Shown here piece by piece: positions 27,001-40,900 of a stretch of 64,000 nucleotides of DNA. Source of the stretch: Auanema rhodensis. Its lineage: Eukaryota; Nematoda; Chromadorea; Rhabditida; Rhabditidae. The position numbers were made by a program, and so were the translations under genes. How positions within the stretch are numbered: position 1 is the first letter of the stretch; each line of letters starts with the position of its first letter. Location: positions 8,618,001-8,682,000 of the forward strand of contig OZ059898.1 of assembly GCA_964057225.1 (NCBI GenBank), read 5' to 3'. The notes beneath the pieces were generated by a model. It was not told the origin of the DNA. It ran no database searches and saw only the letters and a program-made list of their open reading frames with translations.

Positions 27001-29700
27001 GCGAGTTGTCCAAACTAGTCATTCGTTGCCAATTTGTATAGCAATCTACATGAATACTGAGCTCAAGCTGAGCAGCTGCTAACGGAAATAACTTGTACGG
27101 TAGTTAAAAGGAAGATAACTGAACTAAAGAAAAGAAAAAAGTAAAGAGGAAAGCATTTTTTATATAATTTCTAGTAATGCTTTCATATGTTAGCTCATTG
27201 GCAAAGTGCTTTGTCAAAGTACTTTGTCATGATATGACTGAGAAAGACATGAGCTTAGGATTACGTTTGATCCAATGCGTTAGCATTATATGAATGTTTC
27301 AACAAGAAAAAAGAAGTTCTAATAAAAAGGTTTCGATTAAAAGAAAAAAAAACTTTAAATTGTTAGTTTGTTGATAAAAAGTTCAGCATTTGATTATATA
27401 TGCATGTATGTATATAATCCATACTAAGCTCAGAGTACTTGTTTCAGAAAGCTATTAAACGAATATATATATATATATCATATTCGATGAAGAAATAGAA
27501 AATATGAAAGAAAATGAAAAATATTTGCCAAAACTTTGTTATACATCGAAAAATTTAATTATAATATTTAATTGTATTAAAACATGTCGTTTTCAAATTA
27601 ATGTATATAACAGTAATTTGAATTAAAAATATATAATAAGACGAATATTAAATATTATTATATAATTACATTGATGTTTTCTGATTATAAATCAAATTTG
27701 CCAACAAAAAATGAATAAAAGAAATTTCTAGTCTTAGCAATATTAAATCGATTTTATATATACAGCATTAAAATTGCTTTGTTATAGCTGTATACTTGGA
27801 TGGACTTCTAGCACGAGATATCGAATCGTATAGATCTACGTAGACACACATATGTATTTTGGATGAGGAATACACAGACTCGTAGCTAATATTAAGTCTT
27901 CAATTTATAAAAAAAATAATATCAAAACAGCAAAAAAAAATGAATTTATGCACATGTTAAGGCTTGCTAGGCTTCTTTGCTTTGTATTGTTCTAATTGAT
28001 AATAAATGAAAAGAAAAACATTATTCAATTCTCAGTTAGAAATGATTAAGAAAAGTGAGCCGATATCATTTTTGTAGTTTTTCATCAAATTCATAGTAAA
28101 TAGTAAAAATTTCTGTTTTTGGTATTGGCATCCCTTCATCACACGCTCATGCTGAGATTGAGATTTGAGACAAAAAATCAATTTTTTTCATATTCAAAAC
28201 TTGGTAATTTTAAATTATTTTCGATGAAAGATAAGAAATTGCAATACGTACATCAACGAAATAGGATTGTCCATAAAGAAATACATAAAATTGTGGATTA
28301 ATATGTATAATTCAATTGAAATAAAGAGAAAGTGTGCTCGCTGTACCAAAAGTGAAAAAATTCTAAAACAACTGGCTTTAACAACTCAATCCACCATTTA
28401 CTCTTTTCTCCTCTCTCTATAGCCGTTCTCACTCATTTCCTCATTCATTCTAAATCTTTGTCTCATTTTCTATTGAATCTCATGATAATCTATAGTATTT
28501 CCATATTTGAAAGTAATTTATGGAAATGAGACTCAGACATAATTGCTTTTCACGATTACAACAAGGCAACATAGCTTAATGAGATACGGGAGAACAGAGT
28601 CGAATCACAAACTCTGTTAAAGGACTTTCGGAAACTCCTTTTTACTATTTGTCTTCTGGATCCTTTTTTCTACTCCATTTGTCACTTTGTCGCTTCGTTT
28701 TCTCGTATTTCTTTTGAAATTGGCCACGAGAATTTGAAATTTTCATAATAATAACGTTTTCTATGTGCAAGAGCTACTTTGAGATTCTTGAAATATTCTT
28801 GAAAATTTTTTTAAAGAAAAACAGTGGAATAATCGAAAAATTATGAATTTTGATAAACAATCAAAAAAGAATATTCATGAAGTAAGTATTCAGAAAACTT
28901 TCTCTTCTTGTTGCTTTTTAGAGGTAAGTTTGGTGTTTTTCGTTAAATTTTTTGCATGAAAAATGAGATAAAAAGCTTCTAATGGGTTCGAATTGCAGTA
29001 TTTACTCAAAAAAATGGATAGAGTAACTGAAAATAACTCTTGTAGACAACAGTTTACCTCATTTTGCTGTTATCTTATTTATATTATTAAAAACCGTTGA
29101 AATTATTTTTATAACAGCATACACCATAATATTAGAAAATAAATTATAAAAAGATGAGATGAGATGAAAAGTATTCGTTTGAAAGGTTTATTTCAGTTTA
29201 ATTTACAAAGAAAGTACGTTTAGAAAAAAGTATTTTTGATAATTATATTGTATGTGATAACCATTTTCAAAAATAGGTTAAATCTGTGATGCAATAGCTC
29301 CACTTCAAATTATTGTTTGCAACATCATAAGAAACACATCTGATGAAGCACATAAGGTATAATTTGAATTATATGAAATAGGTAACATATTTGAGTAAAC
29401 ATGATTGTTCAAAAAAAATAAGATAATGAGGGATTAATTTGAGCACAGTTGAATAGCTTTACTAGCTACTAATAAACAGTTTACAAGGCTTCTGTCTTAC
29501 GCAGAGCTTTAGTTGAAGCTGGATGAGCCAGTTGGGGACAGTCATAAACACAGTGAAGAAAACGGAGAGGAAAACAAAACAAAACTACAGAAAAGCAGTT
29601 TAAAAGTTTTATTTTGTTAAAAAAAACAAAATTACTCTGTGGGAAAAATGAGATAAGGATTATACAAAATGCATGTAATAAGAATACTACAATATAATAC

Positions 29701-29769
<69 letters not shown>
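29701..29769. repeat. TA microsatellite
   Basis: About 68 nt of uninterrupted TA dinucleotide in the desert between unc-1 and mtp-18. Confidence 0.95.
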
Positions 29770-29775
<6 letters not shown>

Positions 29776-29844
29776 CAATGTCAAAATGATTAAATAACTA
29801 TTTATTCAGTTCACGTGGGAAATCACGTAATCAGCTCAAAAATT

Positions 29845-29863
29845 CTATATACTATATATACTA

Positions 29864-29894
<31 letters not shown>

Positions 29895-29935
29895 GCATAT
29901 AGCATATAGCATATAACATATAATATATGTAGATA
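29845..29935. repeat. Compound TA / AGCATAT repeat
   Basis: ACTATAT units, a TA run, then three to four AGCATAT-type heptamers followed by degenerate AACATAT/AATATAT units. Confidence 0.85.
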
Positions 29936-30484
29936 TGCATGGCATAGAGAGCATCATTGAAAAGAAACGCCAAATTAAGTAATTTCAAAAACAGATACAA
30001 CAGATTATTCAGTATTCAGGTATTACATTGGCGTATGCATGTATCTGATTTTGATACATTTATAATTACCATTCCCATGTTTTTTTATTGGCAAAAGAAA
30101 AATAAAACAGAGAAACAAGAGATAAATAAATTAAAATTGAATTTTATAGCGTGTCTCAAAAAAAAAGTGATTGGACGATAAAAAAAATTATAGTTTAAAA
30201 TGATACATTTCACCATGCATGGCAAACATCAAGAAGGAATTACAGGAAATGATGAAAGGGATTAGGCTCTTGAAATCCAAGACAATAAAACATTATTAGT
30301 TTTTTTGGATATTATATGAAGAAAAACTACAGGTAAATTAATAATAGAATAATTATAATATTTTAATCGTAAAATATGATAAGTTAGTAGATGAAATCAA
30401 ATGTGACATATGTCAAAAAATGAAGAGCGCTTCGAACCATGTGAAGCTACGAAGAATATAAGAAGAGTTTTTGCTTCTGACAGC

Positions 30485-30750
30485 ATCATCCGACATTGAG
30501 CTAAATGTGCTGGAACAAAATCTGGCTCAAACAAGAGAAACTAAAGAAATTGTCAAAGAAAGAATGTTGAATGGCTCTACGAGGAGAGTATATGACATGG
30601 CTCCAGAAGGAAAAATAACTTGTTTTTCGTTGTTGACGTCGCCGCCATAGTTGAAATAGAAGATATGGTAGAGGGAACCCATACATTGGCTCAGCGAAAA
30701 AAGAAAGCAGAAAAGTTGAAGCAAATGAATTTTATACGGATAACATGCAT
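30485..30750 (+). pseudogene. Frameshifted ORF-like patch, unidentified
   Basis: Two adjacent open segments in different frames read like ordinary protein. The first (about 30489-30653) contains ELNVLEQNLAQTRETKEIV and GSTRRVYDMAPEGKIT. The second (about 30617-30750) contains VVDVAAIVEIEDMVEGTHTL and AQRKKKAEKLKQ. They overlap around 30617-30653, as expected for one reading frame broken by an indel. No start, splice sites or family were recognised. Could be a transposon or gene relic, or chance. Confidence 0.22.
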
Positions 30751-32471
30751 ACATATGAGCAGATTTTCTAGCCCAGCTGTCTTGTTGTTCGGATTATTTT
30801 TTTTTAATTTATTGATTCAAAAACTAAACAGATTCAAAAAAGGAATTGCATCCACTTTTTCTCAGAAGTCTCCACTTCAATTCAAAACACAATAAGGAAT
30901 GTAACCAACGCTACAGACTTCTGAAATGAAATCAACGAAGATAGGGCTGACTAGCACGAAATAGTGGACTCCAAATGTCGAAAGCGGATGCTCACGTCGA
31001 TCGAAATTTTGCTTCATTCTATCTTCTTCTCTTATTCTCATCGTCTGTCTTTTCGTCTGTTTTCTCTCGATACCTCATTCTCTCTGAGCTATTTTATTCT
31101 TCTCCTTTCGTTGGACCCGTCTTCAAGCCCCTGAGGGGACATAAAGAAGTGGCGATGCCTAGGCTCCACACCCATTATTAACATCGACAATGGCATGCAA
31201 AACTGCTGTCATTCGATACTTCAGTCCATTTTTTATTCATTTCTCAAAAACATATCATTAAGCATTTTATGTCATGAACTTAAAGAATGAAACCATTATA
31301 TAGAAATAAATAAATTTGGAGACTTAGACATAAAATAAGCTAAAGATAAACTAAAGTTCTAGTGACCGAAAAATGTTCAGCTTAGTGTTGATATCTAAAG
31401 AAAAAGCTAGAATCTTTTGAAACCAAACTATATGTTTAACTGCTCAGTTGCTCAGTTCAGTTTTTATCAGTTTAAACATTGAAAAAATTAATTACAGTTG
31501 TTCAATACTGTGCTTACTGGAATTGAAGAATGCATTATGAAAGGGAATTGGTGCGAGCTTAAGCTACTTCAACTACTTCACTGTAAATTTGAAAACAATT
31601 AAATTATCGCACCCTGCAACAAGTAGAAATGAAAGCCCTTCTTCACTACATGTATAGTTCTCAAAAAGAGTAGAAATCAATCATAAAGCTTTAAAACAAG
31701 ATCTTACATTTTGGAATCAACTCTCTCTAGGGACACTCAGCTAGAAGACATTTAAGAGTGGCACACTTGGACAGTGGATAGATAAAACTTTTCAGAACAA
31801 AGCCATATCGCAGCTATCCTCCATTATTTGGAAATTTTGAAAAAAAAGATACTCAGGGGAAGAATAAACATATAGTATTTGATTCGTATCCTTGTGCCGT
31901 CTGCGACTCCAAATTGGTGTGATACAAGCTTCAAGTAATATTCTTAAATATGCAGGGAAATAAGAAATCTAGTTTCAATTCTATCTGAATAAAATTCACG
32001 TATTTATATTTACGAGCTGTATAAAATGTGTTTATATTATAGTATAAGAAACAACTTTATTTGATAGCATACAAAATAAAAAGTAAATCTAGAAAGAAAG
32101 TTACAAATATCCTTTGATACAAAAGTTTTAGAAATAAATTCATGCGAATTCGAATACAGCATATGTTTTGTGTTTATATTTGATGGAGCATTTATAAAAA
32201 AAACTGCATGTGGAAGTTCTTATTCGACATATGCTTTTCGTTTATTTGCTAATATCATACATTTATTTAATAATTATGTTTCAGATTTATAACATTAGAA
32301 ATGACTAGAAATTATTATTCGTACATGAGCATATCTAAGTGAAAAGAATCCAAAATTTGACATAAAAATCTTATAAATAACCTACATAACTACAAAGGCC
32401 AACCCGAAGCAGAAGTAGGTACTGAATAGCTAACTGTTTCCTAACACTGTGTGACTTTTTCCAGAAGAAAA

Positions 32472-33119
32472 TCACTTATCGGGATTTGATTTGTAGTACT
32501 TCCTTACAGTTTCATTCATTCCAATATCAACTGCAGTGTCAATTGGGTGAACAATGAATGGTATTGTTCCTAGTCCAATTCCTGTAACTACCCATTTACG
32601 GAGAGGAGTAGGCAAAGAAGAAGCTCTAGAAATACATTATTAATCAGTGTTATAAATATATATCATTACTTGGCCAGAATAGCATTAGAAAAATGGCAAA
32701 TCCTGTTAATGGTAAAGCCAGGGATTGCAACAGAAGCTAAAGCCTGCCACAAGAATGTATCCGCAGCGGCAATAGTTACTTGTTTACGTCGTTCTTCGGG
32801 AGTCTTCCACTCAAGCTTAAATTAACAAAATATTTCAAAAATAATTCAATTCTTTTATTTACTTTGTGTACTTTTCGGCTTTTATCTAATGCATCAGCAC
32901 ACGCATAACCTAATGCTACAACATATGTAGCTTTAACAGCTACTTTGGGAATCATTGACCGAAAAGCCTCGCCAACCTCATTGGCATAGCCTATATTAAA
33001 ATATTTTTAATAAATTAGCATTACTATTATTTACCTAAATATCGTATAGGTGTATCTCGGTAAATGTCAGTATTCTCCATTTGTTTTTGTAAAAGTTCAA
33101 AAGAGTCCACACCTGCCAT
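32472..33119 (-). CDS. mtp-18: Mitochondrial fission process protein 1 (MTP18)
   Basis: Complete orthologue of human MTFP1/MTP18, an inner mitochondrial membrane protein needed for mitochondrial fission. Exons in order of translation: 33035-33119, 32863-32990, 32670-32815, 32472-32625; 170 aa (human 166). Diagnostic residues: DIYRDTPIRYLGYANEVGEA, FRSMIPKVAV, the DTFLWQALASVAIPGFTINR block that is nearly invariant in the family, RKWVVTGIGLGTIPFIVHPI (second conserved membrane-associated segment), and the terminal VRKYYKSNPDK. The start codon lies 2 nt after a TTTAG acceptor on the minus strand, as in the other genes. Introns are 44-47 nt. A candidate AATAAA (minus strand) is at 32241-32246. 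Nothing is broken. Confidence 0.96.
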
Positions 33120-36100
33120 ATCTAAACTCAATTAGTGTTAGCATTGAAGCAGTCATTAGTGAATATCATGAGTGTTTTATAAATAATAAATAAAATTTAT
33201 ATTCACTGTATAATCAACAAAACAGAAACCTCACACCGATAATATTTTTCATAATAAAAAATAAAAGTGCAAATAAACATAACAGAAATTGAAATTATTT
33301 CAGCTGCGAGTAATTAACTCTACTTGCAATTATACGCAATTACGTACCAATAGAAAAAAATTCGGAAATGCTAGCACTGTTAGAATTTAACTACATTTCA
33401 GAATAAAATTTCAAGAAACTTTAACTAATGAAATTTCTTAATATTATATGCATAAAGATAAATAAACAGTAAACTACTTGAGTTGTTCAGAACCTCTCCC
33501 ATATTTCTTTTTAATATAGTGTATACTTATTTTTACATTAATTGAAACACTATAAAAGTACAAAAGTAGGGAAAGAAAAAAATAATTACTTTAATATTGA
33601 TAAAAGAGCTAAAGTTTTAATTATACGAATATTAATCTTTTTTTTCACTTTCTTACGAGTTTACAATTCTAAGACAAAATGATAGAGTTAAATGACAATT
33701 TTTTTTTATTGGAAACTCTATGACACACACGAGTGTTACGGTAATCCAAAGAATTAGCTTTTGAGGTATGTCCTAATCTTAAATAAACGAACAAATGAAA
33801 ACTGAAGTTTTTAAACACTTTCCCCATAAGAAATTCAAAATTGTTCTCACAATTATGGTACTACGTTTCATCTCTGAGGTTTCTTAGAATTTGACATATT
33901 AGGCGTCATTTCGTATAAATCAAGTTGACTTTTAAATATAATTTTGACACATATAGTCGTGCTTCCCAGTTACCTTGACAGGTGTCGTTCTCGGTATCAC
34001 GAGCCGGAAGGGGGAGTTCATCTATTTGTTTTCGCTTCCGTCTTAGGCACTCATTTGCTATTTTATAGCAGTCATCAGTACAGTCAAAAATTTCTCGTCT
34101 TTAGAATCTGAATTTATCTATTGTCTATTCTCCAATACTCCGTAGAATACATTAATTTATCTTAGTCACATCAAAATCGCAAATGTGTTTTTAATCAATT
34201 ATCAAACATTTCAAAGGCGAAGAAATTTAGTTTTTAATTTTTTTACGACATAGAGATTGTAATTTAAAACTTTTGTGGATAGAATGCTGTTTATATTTAT
34301 GTGAGGACTAAGTATTGTTTATAATATATATATATATAATTTACCTCCTCTTATAAACGTTTCACTATCTATAGGATCGCCAAAAGATGTCTATCTTTAC
34401 TGTTGGTCTGGATTCTCTTTCCATTTAAGGTAGACTATACAGTACAGGTCGCTGACCCAGGGCGATCTTCTTTTGCTCTAATCCATATTTTGGAGGAAAT
34501 ACAACAGTTTTGAATTCTTGCTGTCTTTTTGTTGTTTGAACGTTTTGGATAATAAGATTTTGTATGCTCTATATATATGTATATATGCATACATATATAC
34601 AATATTTAGTTTAAATCTATTTTTTCTCAGGTGTTTAAAATGTTTATGTGAGGTTATCTGCCTTTTTGTTGTCTGACGGCGTTCTATCCTTCATTCGATG
34701 TTCCTCTTCTCATTATTTCTTTTCTCTCTCCTATTTTTCTTTCTTCTATCATTTATCCAAGGACCTTCACCATCCCTACATGACGTCTTAGTGTTGAGCA
34801 TTGGAGTACCTCCATCAACCGCACGACTGTCGGAACGCTGTTCTCTAGAATACAGAGACAATTTTTGTTGTTCTTTGCCTTTTCTTCGTTTATTATGACC
34901 TTTCCAACACTTCAGTTTCCACCGAAACTAATTTCAGAAAGTCAGTAAGTATTGTTCAATTTCATGAATTAGTTGATTTATAATAGAGTGCCGCCGGTTT
35001 TTTTACCGTCGTTGCATTCTTTTCACAATAATCTATTTCCTACATGTCATTATATTCTATACTTCATTTTCTTTTTTCCTTTCTTTCAATCTTTCTATAA
35101 CTTCGAAGATGCTCGGATAAAACAGATTAGCCCTGCTCATAAACCTAGGCCGCGTCCCAGTAGCCTTTCATGCTGGTCACTACTACCTCAGTATTTTGCC
35201 TACTTGACCCTTTTGAGAATAAAAGATTGGCGCAATTCTCACTCTCGATTAGTTGCAATGTTCTTATTTTCTATTCATTTATCCAGATGGTATATTTTGA
35301 CTTCTCCTTTTGTGGAAAGTCGATCTTCTATTCTGTGCAAGTATTCTTGATAAAAATTTTCTTCATTGAACCGTCTGATAGCATTTTTCTTTCTGCCGTA
35401 AGTGGATATGTTTATGTTCGTATTAACATGTTTTTTTAACGGCTACCGGTCACTGACCAAAAAGGACAAATAATCTATTTGTTCGGATTCTTTGCATAGT
35501 TTTCAATGATTGCTACTTGACTAAGCATTGTAATTTATTCCATTTCTAGTTTGTTTCCGCCTATTTATTGTTCAATATTTCCTTTCGATTTCTAGTTTGT
35601 CTTAGTTTCAGTCTGCAAAAAAAATCTACTTAATTATATACTTTTTACTTGATTTTTCTTGATAGTCAATTAAAGAAGTTCATTATCTTAAATGACATCT
35701 TCTGATTCAAATTACCGTGAAAATTCATTATTGATTGAGAAAATGAATTTAAAGGTCGTTTGTCGCTGACCGTCAAATTTTCACATCTGTATATATTTGA
35801 AGTAATTTTCACTTATCCTCTCGTTTGATCTCTCTAATCTTGAAGAATTTTGCGTAATTTTCTTGCCGCAGGCTCATCATCTCCCTCTTTTTATTTTCAG
35901 CACAATATACGTTTCTGTGTTGACCATCTTTCTTCTGGTCACTCTTTCAAGTGTATCGTCATCGTAATTTCCCTTCTGAATAACAGTGTCTTTGAGTAGA
36001 TCTAAAGTATTATCGTGTGTTTTCTACAAATTCCCGTTTTATTTAAACCGTATATGTCTGAGAATAGCTCGGTAACATTTAGTTTTCCTACCGTTTATCT

Positions 36101-37955
36101 CTCTGTTATCCTTTCCGCGACCTCCTACTGTGCATTATGAGCAGTAACAGGAACATCTGCAATAAAATATTCCGCGTCTGTTATTAGATGTTTTTATTTG
36201 ATTGCGAACTAGATGTTGCATCCCTAACTACGACACTACTCTTTTCACCTTTAGCTGGATGATTGGTTATGATCCGAACTGAAACGTTCTGTTTTATTCA
36301 ATTTCGTGCCGGTACACCACGAGTGTACCATTTGATTGGCTTGTCCTTGTTCATTCTATAAAAGGAATCTTCGCCTCTCACGAATCTTTAGGGTATGATG
36401 TGTATGCGTTCTTATTTCCATTTGCGCCGTGCTTTCCGAAGCTGTTTCATAGCCATGTTTACCCGTTTCGCTTTGAATTGAGCTGGCTCTGAGTAGACAT
36501 TGTTCATGCTGTTGACCCAGGTTGCATTTGAGAAGTCCTCTCTCTAACGCTTGTTCTTTTTGCCTTTATCCAGAGATACCTCTGAAGTTAAACATTTTCG
36601 TTTTACCTCGAGCCTCCCGGTTAAACTGTCATTTTTGCTGTTTTCGTTCAATTATCAAAGTGTTATTTAACTTAATCTGTTTATTGTATTTTTGCTCATG
36701 CCATATCCCAATTGTCTATGTTTTCTCTAACAAGGTGTTTTGACCAGTCGTGTATTATGTTACCAGCCTTGGGTTTAACCTTTGCTCAATCTTGACCATC
36801 TTTTTTGTCTTCAAATTTAGTCTATAACAGTATTTCTTTTTTTTTGTGAATTGCAGCGTATGTGTTCAAAAATTGTTTCTCCGCCTCTTTCTTTAGTTTC
36901 TCTTTGTCATGTTAGTCCCAGCTGTTATTATTGCCCTTGGAATGCGTAATACTAACTGCGTACAGATCGATCTCACCAGTTTATCTGTCTCTTCTAGTTT
37001 TCTCTTTCTCTTCTATATAGATTGGATTATATATAGCCAGGTTTGCTCAAAAAATAACTTACCTTCATGTCATTTTAACACATACGATTTCAAACTTTTG
37101 CTAAGATTTTGAAGTACCTTCTTTAGCAGTATACCAAGCATTTTCTTTTTTTTTGGTGGGCTCCTTCAGTTACTCAAACTGGGATTAATTGTGATTCATG
37201 TTTAGAACTCAATTCGTCAAGTTCAAAATCAAGAAATAAATCTAGCATAAGAACTTGCCTCCTTTATTATAAACCGTTATATCATCACACTAATAGCACT
37301 TACCGGACAAGGGGAGGTCACATTTCGAAACGGATTGTCGGCTTTCAACTTCTTCCTTCCCACTATCAGTTTGCGCTTCATGTTTGCTCGACTCCGCCTT
37401 CGTTCCTCTCGTTTACCAAGGCTCTGCGTTGACCCTCTTTTCGGTTCTCACGATCTGACCTGCTTGAATTGTCCTTAAATAGTTTTTACCCGTCTTCCAG
37501 TTGTTTTCAAGACACTTCACACTAATTTTCATATATTCTATACCAATTCATCATTTTCTGGTTTTACTATAACCTACTCCAGCATCATTTCTTTACAGTT
37601 TCCTTCAAATAAAGAATAGCCTATCTTTTGCCATTCCAACCTCGTCAACCCTATCTCGTTTACCGATTGATCAATATATATAAATCACCCATATAAGTAA
37701 ATCTGGTTATAGTCCTCCTATTATTTCACATATGTTCTCGCAATAACTGTTTTATTAATCTAATTTACATTGTTTATATGTTCAGTTTTGATGATGTATT
37801 CTTTCAGATTTTGTTTGGCAGTATATCCTTCGATGTGGAAAGGATTTTCTTAAATTTTGGAAGTGTCATTCTTTAGCTGTTTTTTCATCACAGACTAATA
37901 TCAACTATTACTCACTACCTTCTCTAATATATATTTCAATTAAACCGTAAGAATT
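33120..37955. other. Divergent intergenic region mtp-18 / eat-20
   Basis: 4.8 kb between divergently transcribed genes, so it should contain both promoters. The half nearer mtp-18 is AT-rich. From about 34.4 kb on it becomes more mixed, with several open stretches but no recognisable protein. A TTCAG|...GTCA|GTAAGT exon-like segment at about 34917-34945 could be an untranslated exon. The TATA/palindrome element (36311-36365) and a GC-richer patch (37300-37460) are the best eat-20 promoter candidates. Confidence 0.55.
36311..36365 (+). promoter_or_regulatory. Candidate TATA promoter with upstream palindrome
   Basis: Perfect inverted repeat GGTACAC-CACGA-GTGTACC (36311-36329), then ATTGG (reverse CCAAT) at 36335-36339, then CTATAAAAGG at 36356-36365. 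The order and spacing resemble a core promoter reading to the right, with eat-20 as the nearest downstream gene (start codon 1.6 kb away). Which transcript it would serve is inference. Confidence 0.4.
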
Positions 37956-40900
37956 ATGCGGTTACTACTTCTACTAGGCAAGTTTTTTTGTTCCTTTAAG
38001 AAGAGATAAGAAAGTTCTTCGATTCTATATAATTGAAAGCTTCGACTTTGTTAAATTTGTTCGATTTGTTAATTCTAATCACTAAACATTCTTTTGTCGC
38101 TCTGTTGTTCATTCATCAATAGCAAGCATATTTAGTGTGATTCCTAGTTCTTTGATAGCATTGATTTTGTTTTTGTTTTATAATGTTGTGATTTGTGACC
38201 TTGGAGAAAATAGAGAAAGAAAAGATTTTCCATCAAAGAAAGAAATTTTAAACATAGTTCATTTCAGGATTCGTCTCATTGGCTCTGTCACAGAGTGAAG
38301 ATGACAACGCTCTACATTTCTCTAATGAGCAAAATGGAAGAGCTGTCTGGATTGTGGATGATACAAACTTACCATGGGCAGGAAGCTATGATTATATCAG
38401 GTTATTATAAGACATTGACTAGAAAATCTCGTGAAAATCAGTTTTTGAACTCTCATCCTCATAATCTAAACTAGAATCCAGAACAGTCATTTGTATTTTT
38501 TAATATAACAGGATAATACGTTGCTAATAATATTTCTGAAATGCTCATTTTCCTGAAAGTTCGTGGCCTTCGTACCTTTTTTCCCTGGGGTGGGGGTCCT
38601 TTCATACATCTTCTTTTACAAACACAGATGAGATACAAGAGCCGTTTAATAGCCCGGTCGGCTTCAAAATTTGAAGAGACTTGGAGATCACGTGTCATTT
38701 TTCTAGAATGGCTATGGCGATTGTTCCCCTATTAAGCACTGTATGAATGAAAATTCAAAAAACTGGCAGTGGATGAATGAAGAGAATTCAAAAAATTTGG
38801 CAACTCATTGAAAATTTTGAAGCCACGTTCTTTTCAGTTATTTCTTGTTGAGAATATCATATGCAAAACTTTAATGGAGTGCATAGCAAACTTTATAAAT
38901 TCGCTTATACGTATCACATTACTACGGGCGCGATATATCGTCTTTGTATTGACCGCTACCGAACGGTCAGATGTAATACTAAAGCTGAATTCAACTAGAT
39001 ATTTTATATATGTCCAGTTTATTCATATACATGGGCAGACATGAAAATTCTTTATTAGTCATACCTCATTGGCCATACAAAGACCGGTGTATTGTGGAAT
39101 TTGGAATCACAGTCAAAACTTTCTTGTCTGTTTTCTCCGTGTCCACTTGCTTGAATTTTCAAGGGTTGTATGGAGTTGAAGCGTTACTAAACTGGTCATC
39201 TCCTCCTCTTAAGGAATGTGTATGTTTTTGCGATTTGTTAGTGATAGCTAAAATTAAAATTTTGTATCATGTTTCTTCGTTATCCTATAAGCTTTCATCT
39301 GTTTTGATGGCTAAGTATTTGAGCAAATGAGCTCGATGCTCTCGTTAGGTATGTAGGCACGCGACTTGCGGTGAGTCTCCTCTCAAACTGTCATTTCAAG
39401 TGTTGACATTACCGGCTAATCACGACCTAAGAGGGAATTGCTCCGTTGTGTAGTTAGAAGAGAATTAAATTGCTCGCGTTCATTTTCGTCTTGTTCTCTC
39501 AATTCCTTTTTCCTCACTGTCAAATTGTCTGTCAGTGAGTTTGATTAGGCTCATAAGAAATAGAAATATAGACCTTCGAAGGAAAGTATACATCCAGCGT
39601 GGACTTAGTTCTATGGACACGCACTAATTCGAATAATAGCTATTGAAAATTGCATAAAAGGTCATAAATGAACAAATGGTTTTGATTTTTAGTGCAATAT
39701 CTTTTTCTGCAATGTAATGGATTTATGTTGAGTCATCGCACGAAGTGACGATAAATTAGTATAAGTTATATAGAAGACCATGTCCTTATCATCTTCACAG
39801 TCTAATGTGCTCATTATATAAGAAGGCTCTAAACGATGCGAGAAGTGTTTGCTTGCTCAAGCCAGCTTCATCGGGTTAGCTTCACTGATGTTAGCTTCTG
39901 TCACTTCCTTTCTTATGAACTGACCAAACTGAAGTTACCATCTTACATAGTCTATTATGAAGTTTTGAAGGGTAATAGGGTTTTAAGTTTCCTTGGCTCG
40001 AATAAAGAAGGACTAGACAAAAGTAACACAATAGTTTATTTGTTTGGAATAGTTAACGGTTGTAAAGAGTAAAACAATTTAATGGGATTTTTAAATAATA
40101 TAAATTCTTCAATGAATTTTCAATCATATATATAATAAATACATTAAAGAATTTATATAATTAAGTAAAAATACATATGTAATATATATACACAAAAGGT
40201 TTGAAATAGAAAATGTGTGCCTGGTTGGTTAAAATTAAAAAAAAATAGGAAAAAAAAAACATTTTTTTTATTTTTCAGCACGGTGAAAGCTATGCCCAAT
40301 ACTGTTCTCATGACTATAGTGGATAGTTCTACAGGAAATATTCTAGGAGAATGTAAAACAGATCAACATGGTATTTTAAAATAACATATTTAAAAAAAAC
40401 ATATGTTTTTAATAGGAAAATGGACAAGATTCCAATGGGTTCTTGAAGCTAATAGTTTACATTGTATTGTTTCACCAACCAATGCAACACGTGTTCCTTT
40501 CCCAGATTCACAAGTTCCAAGAACTTTTTCGGTTCGAATTCAAGCTGGTATGGGAATAATAATAACGAAAATTAAATGTGAATTATTATATTGTATTTCA
40601 GTTATCGGACCAGCATGCGTGAAAGATTTGATTGTTCAAAATGAAAGACCTTTGGGATGTCCTCCACGCTTATCCCGTAATTCATTTTCTTCTTTACATC
40701 TTCAATGTGGATGTCCATATGATACCACAAGTGAGGAATCTACTGGTAACTAATTAAAGCATTGAACGATATTCAAATTGTGTATTCAGATTCTTCTAGC
40801 CCTCAGTTTCCCATTTTTGACTTGAATTTATCTCCTTCACCAGCACAAGTCACAACAGAGTTCTCCCTAGGACCTTGCGCCAATTATAATTGCCAGAACA

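Larger units (their letters stand above)
21984..32471. other. 10.5 kb gene desert unc-1 / mtp-18
   Basis: No exon with both homology and splice support. Upstream of unc-1, so it probably carries its promoter. Visible items: a purine-rich tract (23760-24010), TA microsatellites (29701-29769 and 29845-29935), a frameshifted ORF-like patch (30485-30750), and a minus-strand open patch near 23110-23200 containing the residues LILGGRAVVPRTPNEAALSA. A self-complementary CCCCTGAGGGG occurs near 31130. The remainder is AT-rich and shows nothing recognisable. Confidence 0.6.

Noticed and set aside
38541-38735. 64-codon frame in eat-20 intron 2
   Set aside because: Open on both strands, no acceptor or donor, and no resemblance to Crumbs or EGF proteins.
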